From: Dicaeum eximium
Taxonomy: Eukaryota; Chordata; Aves; Passeriformes; Dicaeidae
Direction: 5' to 3'
Length of the DNA stretch: 64,000 nucleotides
NCBI GenBank assembly: GCA_013396995.1
Contig: VWZP01008110.1
Span: 688,163-752,162, forward strand
How positions within the stretch are numbered: the stretch's first letter is position 1; the number at the start of each line of letters is the position of its first letter. The notes under the pieces are model-generated. The model was given only the letters and a program-made list of their open reading frames with translations, was not told where the DNA came from and did not search any database. This document shows positions 1 through 13,085 of this stretch, piece after piece. The position numbers and the translations under genes are program-made.

Positions 1-3000
1 TAACTCTGCCCTAGGGGAAAACTGTGTAACAATGGATAAAAGACTTGGGCCTCCCAGCTTAGTTACAAAGGATTCTCTTCACTCATCCTCTTAGTGAGAA
101 ATCCAGTTGAATGCTTTTTGAAATCTTTCAAATATTAAAAATAAAATAAATCTTCTTATTCTGTTTCCCGGCAAGATTCTTGACTGCAGTGCCATGTTGT
201 CACACACTTCAGGTCCTTTAAAATGTCAAAAGGACCCCCCTCAGTGATGTGGCTGTAGCCAGGTACGCGGAGAAAAGGTTATTCAATTCTTTGTGTGCCT
301 TCAGAAAGTTAAAGGAAAAAAACCCAATGAGCCCTGAGTTGGGGAAGATGTAGTGGATATTAATATAATTGGGTGTCAGGCTGCAGAAGGCTCACTGCTA
401 CTACCTGGCTTGGTTGGGATCTGCTGGTTTGTGTTTATTTGTTTCAGCCAGGGAGAGGGAACTATTGCTGCTTCGCCTGGGCACAGAAATCAGTGGAGTT
501 TGTTGCCCTGAGCAGTTACTGCAGAAAACACTTGTCAAATCAGTTGTGAAAAGAGCCAAACACTCTTTTGAGCTGCCCAAGAAACTGGTTTGCCTTCCAC
601 TTCCCTCTCTCCTGAAGTGTTACCTGCTCCCTTCCCTTAGTGCCAATGTCAGCCTAGAGATGTGCCACTCCCTCTTGGCACAGGCTTTCAGCCCAGAGGG
701 GATGTGATTGTCACTAACGCTGAGGTCACTTAAAACCTGGAAGAGTTGGGAAAATGAAAGCTGTCCATGTGTGCTGTCATCAAGGGAACCATCAAGTGAC
801 TCTGCTACTTGTGATCTTAGAAGTCAGTTTTGCTTGGACAGATATCTTTGCCCATGCACATTGTTGTCATCACTCTGTAAAGACAATTTCTTCACGGGAA
901 GCTGTTGCAGGCAGTAGAGGTTTGTCCTGTCTGCCTTGCTGTCTCCTTCCCCTCACAAGAAGTTGTTGAATATTCAGCATCCCCTGATTTTAAACTCTAT
1001 AGTCTTTGGTGCTTCTCAGTCATTTCTGAGCTCATGCTGGTGTGTTTCTCTACCACTTCAAGTCAGAGCACATGGGAACCTGATTCTCTTAAAGAGAGGG
1101 ATTTTTTGCAGAAGTTTATGTTTAGATTCACGTAAAAAACATCCACTTGCTTGTTAGGTATTGGTTGGGGTTATTTTTAGTTTGGGGCTTGGATTTTTTT
1201 GACATCTTGCTATCTCTGGATTTAGCATTGGTTCATTAGTTAAGGGAATAAACAGCCACATTTCCTATTTTTCACATTATTATAGTGTATTCCAAGCGCT
1301 GTATATCCTGAAGCTTGTTAAATAATTCTTTATCCTTTAAGAAATTCCCATTAATCTCTGACCAAGAAGAGCAATAATAAGTTAGTCATTGTATATAAAA
1401 ATCTGAATCATTTTTACAAGTATCTTTAGTGGCTTCCTTTAATTACATGTCTTCATAAAAACGCTACCCCTCTTGAACACAGCATCCTTTTATTCTTCAA
1501 GAGGATCTAATTTCTGAAACAACAGAAATTAAGGCACTGATGCTTTATTTGGGCAAATGAACAGAAAAAAACACTCACACAACTGTAGCAGAAGGTACAG
1601 GAATCATGTGTTCTATTACCTTGTCAGCTACTCTGATATTATTAGGAATATTTTCCAAGTCAGCCCAGTGGACTGCTGGGATCAGTGTTACACTGACAGG
1701 AAGTGCTCCATGTGGACTGGGATGTGATTTTGGCAGCAGCCCAGGGGGAAGGTGAGATGCCTTCCCTGCTGCTCCTGGCCTTGCCCCACGTGTCCTTGGC
1801 TCAGGTTCCCTGGTGGTTCCATGGTCACCAAGGGAAGGAACCCCCTGCCATTGCCCGCTCCGAGGAGTGCGGTGATTCCACATGCTCAGCAGCACCGAGG
1901 GGCATTTTTAGGGTCAGGGAAAGTTGTAGCCTCCTCATTCTCTGATAAAATGCAAATCTTCAAGTGGGCAAAAACCTTCCCAGTTCCTTTCAGGAACAGC
2001 TCAGGCTGCCGGGGGATTAACATGGCTGGAAAGCCACAGCCACGATCGTCGCATCACCCGCTCCTTTTTCCTTGCTCTTTATTAATCTAAGTATGAATTT
2101 GCCACCTTAAACCCACAGTAAAAGGCAACATTCACTGCCTTGCCACCAGAGCTGTGCTGGACAATGTTTTCAAACCTCATTCAAAAAGTGTCTCCTCTGT
2201 GTTCATCCATCTTCCTCTGAAGGCACCAGAGGCTCTGAGCAAGGGATAAAAAGGTCAAATGTAAAACAGAGGCCATCTCTAACCCTTCATGGCCTCTTTA
2301 AACCCCTTCTTAGTCCATAGGCTGAGAAACACTGAAAAGGGAAGGATGGTACTGAAGCCTCTTCCTCCCCTGTTTTATTTCAGGTCAGGTAACCTTGGTC
2401 GCTCTTGTGGAAAGTCTGAGGAGCTCCAGGAGGGATTTAAAGAAGAGATCTTGCTTTCCTGTTCAGGTGAAAAATCATGAATTAGACTCTTGGGAGACTA
2501 AAGTAGTATAAATACATGAAGAAATCTTTTGATTACACATAGTGTTAAAAATGCTAAAAATACTTCTATTACAGTTAGTGTTGAATTTTTATGTATTTAC
2601 TTATTTATCTTAATTTATGCCATTTTTACTCCCTTCCCTGGGAAGTGAAGACTATCAACAGATAAGGGAGACAGTTTTATGTTTTTGTATGCAGTATGAG
2701 TCCAGTACTTGGCCAAGACCCAGATCTATTGTGGCAAGAAAGTAATAGCTGAACTAACTAGGGACTCAGACTCTCTGGCCAGCATCCAAGAAACATTAAA
2801 AAATGTAGTACTGCACATAACAAGTAGGAAGATGCATGCAAATGTTGATGTCTTATTGAAAACTGTTAAGTTATTAATAGGTTGGGTTTATAGACGTTTT
2901 GGATTTTAAAACCTGCTGCTGAAGTTCATGCCCTGAAATTACCTGCTGAACTCTATGTCTGAAATAATATTTAAAGTACTGTCACATTGGTGAGGTAGTT

Positions 3001-3228
3001 GTGGAGAAAATGACACGTCTGGATCCCTGGAGTGTTTCTCTTGGGAGCACCGAGACAGTGGCAGGGGTCCAGTTCAGCTCTCAGAACAGTTTCTAAGCAT
3101 TGGTCCCATTTTTTTTTCCTTCACTGTGTCTTCCCCCCAAGCAAGTCTTGACCTCGTCACGGGGTAGGAGGGGTTCACTCTCTGTTGGTTCATGTGAAGT
3201 GTGTGGGTCGAGAGCTTTGTGTGGCCCA
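1..3228. other. non-coding DNA, no gene recognised
   Basis: I see no recognisable gene, repeat family or RNA in this stretch. It is moderately AT-rich with a GC-richer patch at about 1700-2060. Open frames are short, start at arbitrary points and overlap each other on both strands, which is what chance frames look like. Two exact octamer motifs (ATGCAAAT) lie at 1950-1957 and 2836-2843. On the minus strand a frame ending at a possible splice donor (GACAAG followed by gtaata, boundary near 1620) looks mildly protein-like, but its upstream acceptor is weak and I do not call it an exon. Confidence 0.6.
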
Positions 3229-3262
3229 GGGATCTCCAAAAGCCTTTTGGAAAGGAGATCCC
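3229..3262. repeat. inverted repeat, nested hairpin
   Basis: A perfect 9-bp inverted repeat (GGGATCTCC at 3229-3237 and GGAGATCCC at 3254-3262) encloses a second, inner stem (CCAAAA and TTTTGG around gcc). Transcribed or extruded DNA could fold into a long stem interrupted by small bulges. It is the first of three inverted repeats within 145 bp. No function can be read from the sequence. Confidence 0.75.
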
Positions 3263-3318
3263 AAGAGCATTAGGGGTTGGCTAATAGAGGATTTAGGATG
3301 ACTTTGATGCCAATGAAT

Positions 3319-3338
3319 CCTGTTCCTGTGGGAACAGG
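3319..3338. repeat. inverted repeat, 8-bp arms
   Basis: CCTGTTCC at 3319-3326 and GGAACAGG at 3331-3338 are perfect reverse complements separated by tgtg, giving a compact hairpin. It lies 57 bp after the preceding inverted repeat and 19 bp before the next palindrome. Confidence 0.75.
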
Positions 3339-3356
3339 GACCTGTATCAGGTTCCT

Positions 3357-3370
3357 GGTATCATGATACC
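3357..3370. repeat. 14-bp perfect palindrome
   Basis: GGTATCATGATACC equals its own reverse complement. Perfect 14-bp palindromes are uncommon by chance in a window of this size. It could be a site for a dimeric protein or simply neutral sequence. It closes the cluster of three inverted repeats. Confidence 0.8.
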
Positions 3371-6300
3371 TGGGTATCCTGATGGGTGCACACAGTCCCC
3401 TGAGCAAAGTGTCTGTGACACCACAAAGCTACTGCCTGGGAGAAAAGGTGAGGAGAGATGCTGGAGCCTCTGTTCGGGTGAATTCCGTGTGTATGCAGCT
3501 GCCATCCTGCTCTGTGTTAATGTCATTACAGCTCATAATGCCACCCCAGAAAGGTTTATTGCCATTGCCAAAGGTGTCCTTGCCAGCTTCCTCATAGATT
3601 CCAACATTCCTAAGGGTCTTTTGACACCCTAGCACCTGAGTGGGACACTCAGAAAGTTACTCACTGTAGTTGTGATCGCAAGAGTGCAAGGAAGTGCACA
3701 GCAGCAAAGAGGCTGGAGAAGCAGAGGGCTCAGTTGGGGTGGCTCATGTGAAGCAGGCAGTGCTGTCCTGTGAGGCACGACAGGAAGCTGAAATGATGAT
3801 TTCTTTCTACCACAGCAATAAGCAAACAGTTTCAGTGATTGCACTTTATTCACAACCATAACTTTCATCACTGACATTCACTGGAGGTGTCAAATCCCAG
3901 GGTTTTATGGTTTTGCAGTAGTATTTTATCTCTTTCCCTCTAGAATTACTACTTTTTTAGTAGGGAATAGCTTAATTTTAGAGCTAAGAGGTGAATGGTA
4001 GGACTTGGTTTTAGATTTTTTTTTACCTGGCCTTCCTCACTCCCTATCCCTCTCTCATCCCTGCTCAGAGCTTTGTTTGAGATGGAGAACCAGTTTGATG
4101 GTTGCTGTTGTACCAAGTGAGCTTGCTTCTACAGTGGGCTTTTTTTCCTAATCTCTCAATTCTTAATTGTTGCATGCAAATTGTTTAATAAATAATGTTG
4201 GACAGAAAAGAAAAAGAATAGATATTAATTAAGAAAAGGATTTAGGCTGACTCAGTCTCATACATGAGACAAAAGGTTAAGTAAATGCCAAGGCTGCTAT
4301 GCCTCTTCAAACAATGAATATTAGTTTTAGAATCATTAATGTCTGCTTAGAAAACAGAGTCATACTGGAGTCTTGTATGCCAAAATAACCAAGGCCAGGG
4401 CTGTTTCTTTTCAATCTGAAGCTAAATTATTCTCCAATAGAGGGCTAAATGTATGCAATTAACAGTGCTAGGTAGGACAACAGGGAATGGCATTTCTAAT
4501 ATGTAGCCAAATTGAGATCAAGTTTTTCTTTAAATCTGGAAACTTAGACATTTAATATGCACAACCGAGCTCTGCAAGAGAATTAGTGAAAAGAAGCAGA
4601 TAATTAACTCCTTCCCTGCTTGTCAATGGCTACAAAATTAGCCCGCTGTGCACTCACTCCTGTCTTCTCAAGTTGCTGGATCTACAAAAAGAAACTGGGG
4701 TTTTTTTCCAAGTGCCTTCCGTATATGAAGATAGTTGTGTACTCTTTATTAGAAATTAAATTACCACATCATATTTTTAAAGAAAATCTCATCCTGAGAG
4801 AGGTCAGGTTTTGGGGCTGAGTTTAGAATGAACATGACCATGACAGCTTAACTAAAACTGCTACTCTGGGTTGAAAACTTAAGAATATATATTTTAAAAA
4901 ATAAATAGAAAAATCCATTTTAAGCAAGTAGGTGACTCTGACTGGTACATAGGCAAAATAAAAGGTGCTCATTAAAACTTCCCAGCACCCTCAAGTGCAA
5001 AAAAATGCTCTGTACTGGACATGTTACTGACCATGCTAGCATCACACTTTAGTGTGAGTCTATCTAGCAATAATAATGTTTAATTCTCAGCCAGAGATCT
5101 TCAAGAGGATGAATATGTTTTTTCCCAATTTACTGAGAGAAAGGGAAGTAAAAGATCGTGAAGTGACTTCTGTTTGTATCTAAACTAAGTCTGTCCTTCC
5201 TTGCTCTGGGTTCTGCTGAGCTGAAGCAAAAGAGATTTTTCCATTCCATTTCTCCTGCTGAGGAGGCTCTCAGAGCAGAGCCTTTGGTGGCAGTGGTAGC
5301 TCCTGCTGAAGTCAACAGCCACATGCAAATAAAGCCTCAGGTCTGAAAATGGGACACTTAAATAGCTCAAGTTTTGCTTCTAAGGTTGAAGTGCATTACA
5401 GCTCTCATTTAACTGAGTAAATACCATTATGCTGAAGTCCTTTGCATTGTCACCACAGGAAGAGAGAGCTTTGCTCCAGGGCTTGTTTCAGTGATGGGTC
5501 TGTGCTGGAATGTGTTGTATTTACATTTCATATTTGTGCTGTGTCTGAGTCTCCCTCTCCACTTTCTGGTGCTTGCTGCTTTCAAGTGTGAAGGAAACCT
5601 TTCTGGAGATTGGGCCTGTTTGGGGGCACATGCCCAAGCTCAGCTAGAGCCTTATATTTTCCTTTTAAGCTTTTCATACCCTCTTATTAGGAAAAAGCAA
5701 AGAAGCAGCCAAACACCAGATTTTACTTTTCGGTATTGAGCTCCTCTCCCGATAAGGGGTTTATTAGTTTGTGCTCAGGCTTGAGTCTGTATAAGAGATC
5801 CATAAAGGAGCTAGCATATGGGATATTTTAACTCTCCATATTTAAATAATATTCATTAAGACCATTTGGAAAGAATCTGTGCATTTTCTACTTGTGAGTC
5901 TTTGTCTTTTCCTTTCAAGAATTTTATTTCTGGAGACTCTGGATGACTAAAATTGGCTCTCTCCTCCCCAGCTGGCCTGAGCACGAGTAGACTTCAGCAA
6001 TCTGAAAGTCTCTTAACTGAGACCACCAGAGCAGTCCTACAGGATCTGCTCAGGCTGAGGCCACCTAGGAACAGCTTCTCTCTGGCTGCAGTGGCCTTTT
6101 TCACCACTGGGCAAATATTTGACTTTGAAAATGTTTAGCTTTCACTTAGTTCGTCATGAGTTCGTGCCAAAAGACCAGGCATGATGGCCCTTATGTTTGC
6201 TAAAGGTCTGGTTCTGGCTGTGTGGTGTGGGAGGATCTCCTGTCATGCAAAACCTGAGGTCAAACTGTCCTCTTGCATTCCTCACATGGGCAGTTCTGCC

Positions 6301-6679
6301 CTTGCAGTTGGATCTGGGCTGGTGGGGCTGATGCTGTTGGAGAGAAAATTTCTGGGTTGCTTCATATTCTGGCACAGTTCCTTATGAAAGACCTCTATCC
6401 TGACAGGTTCTATTCCTAGGCTCATTCTTCACCCATTTCATTCCCCTCTGGCAATACTGCATGATCAACTTGGGGCAGGCAGACAGTCCCCAGATCCTCT
6501 CTCCTGAGGTCACCAACCACAAAGCCAGGTGGGATTGGCGACTGCCATAGGGCTAGGGGCTTCTGAGATATTTATGTGCATGAAGATGTGTGCCTCAAAC
6601 CAGCAGAGGAATCCTTAAAGGAGTAAAGGAGAAGGGAACCCAGGCTGTGTTTTTGTAATTCTGCTTGTAGAGGATTCTG
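3371..6679. other. non-coding DNA, no gene recognised
   Basis: No gene, RNA or repeat family is recognisable. Only short chance-like open frames are present on either strand. Exact octamer motifs (ATGCAAAT) occur at 4174-4181 and 5323-5330, so four of the ten octamers in the window fall between 1950 and 5330. Confidence 0.6.
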
Positions 6680-7260
6680 CTTCTGTGTGTCAGAGCCAGC
6701 AGGGCAAGCTCGGGGGGGCAGGCAGCCCTCAGCCTGCGCTGCCCCAGCTACAGCCAGGCCTGCATTTATCTTGGCAGCTGCTTCAATCCTCTCTTCCCTC
6801 CCTGCAGGCTGCTCCAGGCCTTTCTCCCAGTGCCTTTGCAGCCAGCTCGGATCTGTGCTCCCTCAGCTCCTGCCGGTGCCTCCGAGCCCCTGCCCGGCTA
6901 CCGGGCTCGTGTGCCCAGTGCTGCTCGTGTCCCTGCGCCACCAGGATCCTCTGTGACTGTGCTCCCCTGCCTCCCTGACCTCACTGAGCACTCTCAGGGC
7001 CCCTCCCCTCATCTTTTACCTTTTCTTTCCTCATGCTTCCGGTCCCCTAGCTGAGCCATGTCCCACTCTAGGTGTGACAGCCGTGTGGGCATCCCGACCC
7101 CACTGCTCCTGCACCCTGGGCAGGATCCCGCCCTCACACCTCACAGGGTGCAGAGGTGCCTGTGTTGGGCTCGGGCATTGCCCCCTAGAGCTCACCCTGC
7201 TGTGCAGCAGAACCCATCCCATCGATCAGCCCATCCCTGAGTGCTGACAGGCAAGACAAG
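6680..7260. other. GC-rich block without recognised gene
   Basis: This block is clearly richer in G+C than its surroundings and holds a scatter of CpGs, for example in 6870-6910. Stops are rare in it, so several overlapping frames stay open on both strands (three on plus, one on minus between 6685 and 7240). Their translations are low-complexity, rich in Pro, Ser, Cys and Ala, and resemble no family I know. I read them as a by-product of base composition. It could instead be an exon or promoter of an unannotated transcript, but no convincing splice or promoter signal singles one out. Confidence 0.45.
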
Positions 7261-8737
7261 GGCCGGCTCTGCTCCTGCAGCATTTAATCCCCAGCTCCAA
7301 GTCACCAGGACACTGCAGACTGTTGGGTTCCGCTTGGGCATAATTCCATCATTACCATTGATTTGTTCGCCCGCGCTCCCCATGGTGCTTTTAATCAACT
7401 CTCCATCTTTGTGCCTTCACACCTTTACGCTTCCCATGATTGGCTCTGCTCCCTTCTGCCTCTGCAGTGAAATAGCACCATAGAAATCCTCCTGCCTCTT
7501 ACATACATTAACAATCCCATTTCTCCTCTCTCTGGTCCAGTGAAGGGATCTCCCTCACCACAAAGGCACCACTGTCTCTGCTAAGCGCATGGGGAATAGC
7601 TTCTATTCATTATTCCCAAAGTCCAGTACAATGGGTTATAATTAGTTACTGGCCTCTTTGGTTTACTCTACCTTCAAAGGCTCTTTTATAGTTTAAAAGT
7701 GAAGGCAGATGCTGACATTAATTTTGGCTGTCTCTCCATGGCATTGTGCAGACAAGATAAAACCAACATGCAAGTACAGGGATAAGTAACTCACTAGCCA
7801 AAAAAAAAAAAAGGGAAAAAAAGTAGCAAATAGGGCCATCATCACATTCATTTCATGAAAGTAGTGTGGTGTTGGGGAGAACTCATTAGCCTTTTTGTTC
7901 TGCATTATCACCATCATTTATCAGCAGTTGTATCACATGTCACAGCCACTATCCTTTCTGGCATTCAGTGTGGGACCAAAGGGCTCCGGGAGAATGCTGA
8001 GTTCTGACGCCAGGGCTGTGCCGTGTGATGCACTAGGCACTCTATTAATTGTGGCAGATAGAATTTTTTCCAATATACTCCTAAAGGGACACTCAATAAA
8101 GCAGTGCAGTGTGATTTACCAACTCAAAGAAGCATGGACAAATAAAACCACATCATAGGCCTGTCCTTCCCTCTAAACCTTCCTTCAGCTGTTAGCACTG
8201 AAAGTGTTGGAAGTTGTTTAGAAATGAAACAAACAAACCCAAACCCACAAGTTAAGAAAACCCAAACATTATGCTAATCAGTCCTCACAAGCACAGGCTG
8301 CTTTCAGTGAAATTCTTCCTTTAGCTATGTCTCAGTGATGGTGGCCTGGTAAATCTTAAAAGAAACCTGCTGCTTCTTTAAGCTATGACTCTGATCACTT
8401 TTGTGTACACACACACACAATTCTCCACTACAAAGCAGGGCTTGGGGAGTAGTTTTAGAACTCTTCCATGAGCCTAGTCCTTTAATCAGCTGGCAGTTAA
8501 TTGCCCACCTCTCCCATCAATGCAGAAATATGTGGGAAAGGAGAAAGCTACAGCCTTGTCCAAGCTGCTGGAGTTGCAGTTGTCAGTTCAAACCAGCACT
8601 TTAAGAAAGTACCTCACGTACAAAAGTGGTGCATGTTCACTAACCCATCTAGGAGGAGGATCTTTAAATATTTTGGGCATCAGAGCAGAATGTGCAGAGG
8701 CTGATCCTGTCCCTCTGGACTTAAGAACATCAGCTAA
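7261..8737. other. non-coding DNA, no gene recognised
   Basis: Nothing gene-like is recognisable. A poly-A tract lies at about 7800-7822 and a short (AC)n run near 8407-8420. Otherwise this is unique, moderately AT-rich sequence. Confidence 0.6.
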
Positions 8738-8868
8738 CCCTGTGCCTCAGCTCTGGGAGCAGCAGCACTTGTTTACCCCACAGGCAGACCGTGAGGATTA
8801 ATTGATATTTGCAAAGTGCTTTCAAGATGAAAAGTAGCATGTTAAGTACTATAAAGTATTATTAATAG
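8738..8868 (+). mobile_element. MIR-type SINE relic (amniote MIR)
   Basis: The order of diagnostic blocks matches the middle and 3' part of the tRNA-derived MIR SINE of amniotes. A CTGTGCCTCAG block (8740-8750) comes first. It is followed by TTTACCCCACAGG, then GTGAGGATTAATTGATATTT (about 8791-8810), then GCAAAGTGCTTTCAAGATGAAA and a terminal AAGTATTATTAATA (8853-8866). It is strongly diverged and lacks the 5' tRNA-like part, as expected of an element inactive since early amniote evolution. Such survivors in birds are few and are sometimes conserved as regulatory DNA. I recognised the family by motif order, not by database search. Confidence 0.7.
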
Positions 8869-11800
8869 TGATAACAAACTGATAATTTTGGAATATATGA
8901 GTCTTTTCTTAACCTTTTCTAGCAAGACCTTACATTGCAAACAGCTGAACAAGTGACAGCACTGCAGTCAGAGTGGCTGGTCCTCTGTTTTCCAAAGCAT
9001 TGGGGTTGTGCTGGTTGCCAGCAGCACCTTCCTGCTGGGGCAGTCACTCCCCACCAAAACCCTTGCTCTGAAAGGTTCACCAGACCCTGAGCTCCTGCTG
9101 AGGAGTTTGTTCTGCCCTGGGCAGGGAGAAGGGCTTTGATTCTCACCAGTTCCATCTGTGAGAGGCTGCACCGGGAAGGCTGAGGGCCAGAGGCAGCAAT
9201 GTGGGATTGGATGTGGCTCCCGCCCTCACCCATTTGGATTTTATGCCAAGAAAATCGGGCCCTGGTGTCAGCCACAGTCAGGAAGAAGTCTGTCAGCGTG
9301 TTTAATTTGAAACAAGAAACAGTTTTGGGCCTCTATGGCCCAGGTCTTTAAGGCCAGTTTTCTGGCATTATGAAATATGTTTTTCCTCTGAAAACTTTGA
9401 GATCTAAGAATTTTGTCTTGAGTGTAAACAGTAGGACTCTCGTGAAGAGTAAAATTTATTTCTTAGCTTGATAGGGTCAAGTAACTCTAACTGGGATTAA
9501 CTAATGCTTCACAGAACCTGATGTTTTTGTGGCTAGGGAATCCCTGAAGGAAGGAAGATATCCACGTTTGATGAAAAGCTCCTAATAAAATTAGATACTG
9601 CTCCTGAGCTTATCAAAGGAAGATGGAAAGTAATGAAAATTAAAAGTGCAGCTCTGGAATCTTGTAAAATACTGTCAAGAAAGCAATATGGAAACCAGTG
9701 TCCAAATTATTTTCCCTTTTTTTGCCCCACCTCCCTGTGTATGCACAATCCTGCACACACAGCCCCTGTCTCTTTCTCTACTCAGATGACTTTAGTTATG
9801 TCCCTCTCATTTTCTCTCTCAGCATCCCCACTTCTGAATCCCCACCAAAACAAAAAAAAAAAANGAGCTTCAATCAGGCCAGTATAACTCACCAAATCCC
9901 AAACTTTCTCTGATGAAGTGTTGCTAAAGACAGGAATTGCCACCAAAAAAGAATGATAAGCTCCAAGAGATCAAATAAAGCTGTTGTATTCCCTTTATTT
10001 CTTTCAGAATTATTGAGTGAAGACCTGAGACACTTCCAAAAAAAGCAGGAATCTTTTTATGAAAGGGAAAATGGTTGTGGCTTTGACGACTTGTTTGTGG
10101 TCAGAAAGCAAACATGGGGCTCTGTGTTCTTCCTGACTTTTACATGAGCAAAATAGGAGACAGAAAAAAAGAAAGGAGAAATAAGAAAGGATGTGTTGAA
10201 GAAGGGGAAAGAACTCTCAATACTACTAAAAAAATATATTTTAACTGTTTGCCTCCCTCTTTTGAGAGCAGTTAACCTTTTAACTCTGTGCAAGAGTCCG
10301 AAATCAGAAAGATTTTCTGATTGTTTGTGCTGTGCCTGTTTTTGTGTACCTGGATCTTTCTTTCTTTGTGCAACCTTTATCAGGGAACCTGTTTGTCAGA
10401 GACACCAAAAGGAATACTCTGCACTAGTCCCTCCTTTTTGATAGGGCTGTCCCAAGATACCCTCTACTATTCTTGATATTGGTTTCTGAAAGCAAAGTGT
10501 CTGATTGAATAAATGGAGAGGAATACGTACTGTCATCATCCAGGTGGGAATGGTGATTTTATTATTGGCTGGTGTACAGCAGGGATATAAAACTAGAATG
10601 ACCAAAGTCTGGAATGTGATCATTGCTGATGGCACCCTGATACCTGTAGCTCTACCACAGACACTGCTCAGGTTTTCTTTCCCCTTTTCCCCCTCTTTTT
10701 TTCCCCCAGATTGCTTTAACATGTAATATTAGCAATAATCACTGTGGTATTGTTGCTGAGGCATTCCTGAAGAGTTAGGAGTGGACTGTAATTGAAGAGT
10801 TCATTACCAAGATCAGTTGGCTCCTTGATTACAGTGGCAAGGTGAAATATATATCCTCACCAAAAAGCAACTGCTAAACCTTTAGAGAAGTCACCCACTT
10901 TTCACTCTTTTTCATTAGGACCCCGACAAGCTTGTCAGCAAAATTAAAGGTATGTCATTCACATCGTGCATGCATTGCAAAGGACTATAAACCTGCCAAC
11001 CTCTTTGATGAAATAAAAGGGTTTTATTTATGATTCATGTAGGAATATGAGGTTATTTTTATTCTGTCAGTACACTAATAATCAGACAAGAGCTCAGGAA
11101 ATGAGAAGGCAAACTGACAAGGAAGGTTCTGATAAAGGGGAACCCTCGAGGGCATTTTGCCCCCTTTGTAATCTTCCTTTTAGTGCAAGGTTATATTATA
11201 AGCATGGCATAGCATGATCTTGGCTCACAGGAACAAAGAGAGGAACTACCTAGCAGGACTTGAGGTATAATTCCACTAGAAAAAGAAAACTCTTCCACTA
11301 GAGAAGTCTGCATTGTTGCAGTGATGTGAACAGGAACTTCCTACTTGGTTTTCCAGGAGTTGGAAAGAAACCCTTCTTTTCTCTTTGCAACATAACCAAT
11401 CTTAACCACAACAACAACAAAGAGAGACTGTAAATACAGAACCATTGCAAATTTGTTACCTATTAGTCCTATACTAATTTTTCCTCACAGTCTAGCTCAA
11501 CGTGAGATGTGACAGCAGAGAAAAGAGAGGATGGGGAAGTTGCTCCCTTCCCATGCCTTGGTCAGCGTCTGTGCTAGCAGAGGAGCTAAAGTGCAGGCTC
11601 TATTTCCAAACGGGTCTTCCTCTGGATGTCTCAAATGTCTTGGCACTTTGAAGCTGCTTTAGCTCTCTCCCAGCTCAGCAAAGCTTCTGGAAGTGCGTTT
11701 TGTGCTTCTTGGTGTAAGCTGTCATTCATCCCGCAGCACAGCCGTGATTACGGAAACACTCCTCAGGAGTAAAAAGGAATCACTGTGTTAGCTGGCTGGC

Positions 11801-13085
11801 CTTAAGCACGGTAGTTTGCTGAACAGTGGTGTGCTGGCAGGAAAACACAGCCCAGCCAAATGTATGCAGGATGAAGTGAAACAAAGTTCACTGGAGGAAG
11901 GAAAATAATACTAATCCTTCATTCAATAAGCAGCGAGTTAAGTACATTCTGCATGTGGAAGAAATGTAAAAGCCAAGGGAGGAAAGCACACACAGAAAGG
12001 TAGTGTGGCTGCTCCCTCTCTCAAGACAACACAAGGGGCATTTAGGAATGAATAATACATGGAGTTGTGCCCAAGGTGGTCGAGCAAAATGCAGCTCTTG
12101 AGTTAAGGCTCTCCTGACTTTTAGGGTGTTTGAGCTCTCTCTAACCAGAGAATCCCCTAAAAGCGAGGGACACTGCTCCCTTTTCCATGGGTTGGTGACA
12201 TGCAGAGGATGACAGCTGGGGTTTGAGATGGGATTATGTTCACTCTTCAGTGCTGCAATCTCTGTGATAGTTTTCTATGTTCAGAAGGTTTGGGAAGTTT
12301 GGATTTGGCTGCATGGGGCTGGCTTTGGAAAGGTGAGCCAGGCATCAGAGATGCACTGAGCAGCCACAGCCTCATTGTTGGACTCAGTGCTGGTCTCTGT
12401 GGTTGTTTTGGGTTACTTCAGTGACACCTTCCAGACTCTTGCTTGTCCTATACCATCCTACTGATGCTAAGATTAGGGGTAATTTGTAAGGCATGAGTTC
12501 CCTTTAATGGAAATCATAAATCACAGAGGGCCTCAGAGAAATATAGAGCCTGATTGCCTTGCTGCCTACAGTGTTTTACCTGTTCCTTTTCTTTGCCTCA
12601 CAGTGCCTTTTGGGTAGTCACATACTTTCTTTTCCCATAGATAGACAAGGAATCCACTTTTCTTCTTGTTAATGTGGGAGGTTGCTTTGTTTGTTTGTTT
12701 TCAAGCAGCTACAGCAAAAGGATTTATAACAATTTGAAATTCTCGATGGAAGAATCCACTGCTGTTAGCAGAGGAGCTTCAGGACAGATGCACTACTTGA
12801 AAGCATTCTCAGTGACTTCTTGAAAATTAGTGAGTTGTCAGGGGCTGGAAACAGGATCCTGCTGTTTGCAGAACACTTGGTGTTCGTCCTTGCAAGTGTC
12901 GAGAGCCGGCAGGGTTTTTGACTCCTGTGTGATGTTGGAAGGACACAGAGTAGCCTCAAGGTGCTGCTGTCCCTTTAAAACCCTCCTTTTGTCTGTTGAC
13001 TCAGTGATTTACAGTAAAACATAATTTCATTTCTCCCAGCTAATTATGAACTCCTACCTTCCAAACTCCTGATCTCTTCACACAG
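8869..13085. other. non-coding DNA, no gene recognised
   Basis: No recognisable gene or repeat family. Between about 10730 and 12230 stops are dense in all six frames and no frame reaches 60 codons, which argues against any sizeable exon there. A C/A-rich tract ends in a single N at 9864. The rest is unique sequence with chance-like short frames. Confidence 0.6.
9850..9864. other. homopolymer A tract ending in a one-base N
   Basis: A run of A interrupted by one C is followed by a single N at 9864. The N probably marks uncertain homopolymer length in the assembly and not biology. Any reading frame crossing it is unreliable. Confidence 0.85.

Noticed and set aside
2989..3003. TGAGGTAGTTGTGG, sharing the let-7 seed
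   Set aside because: The match stops after the seed region and no precursor-like hairpin surrounds it.
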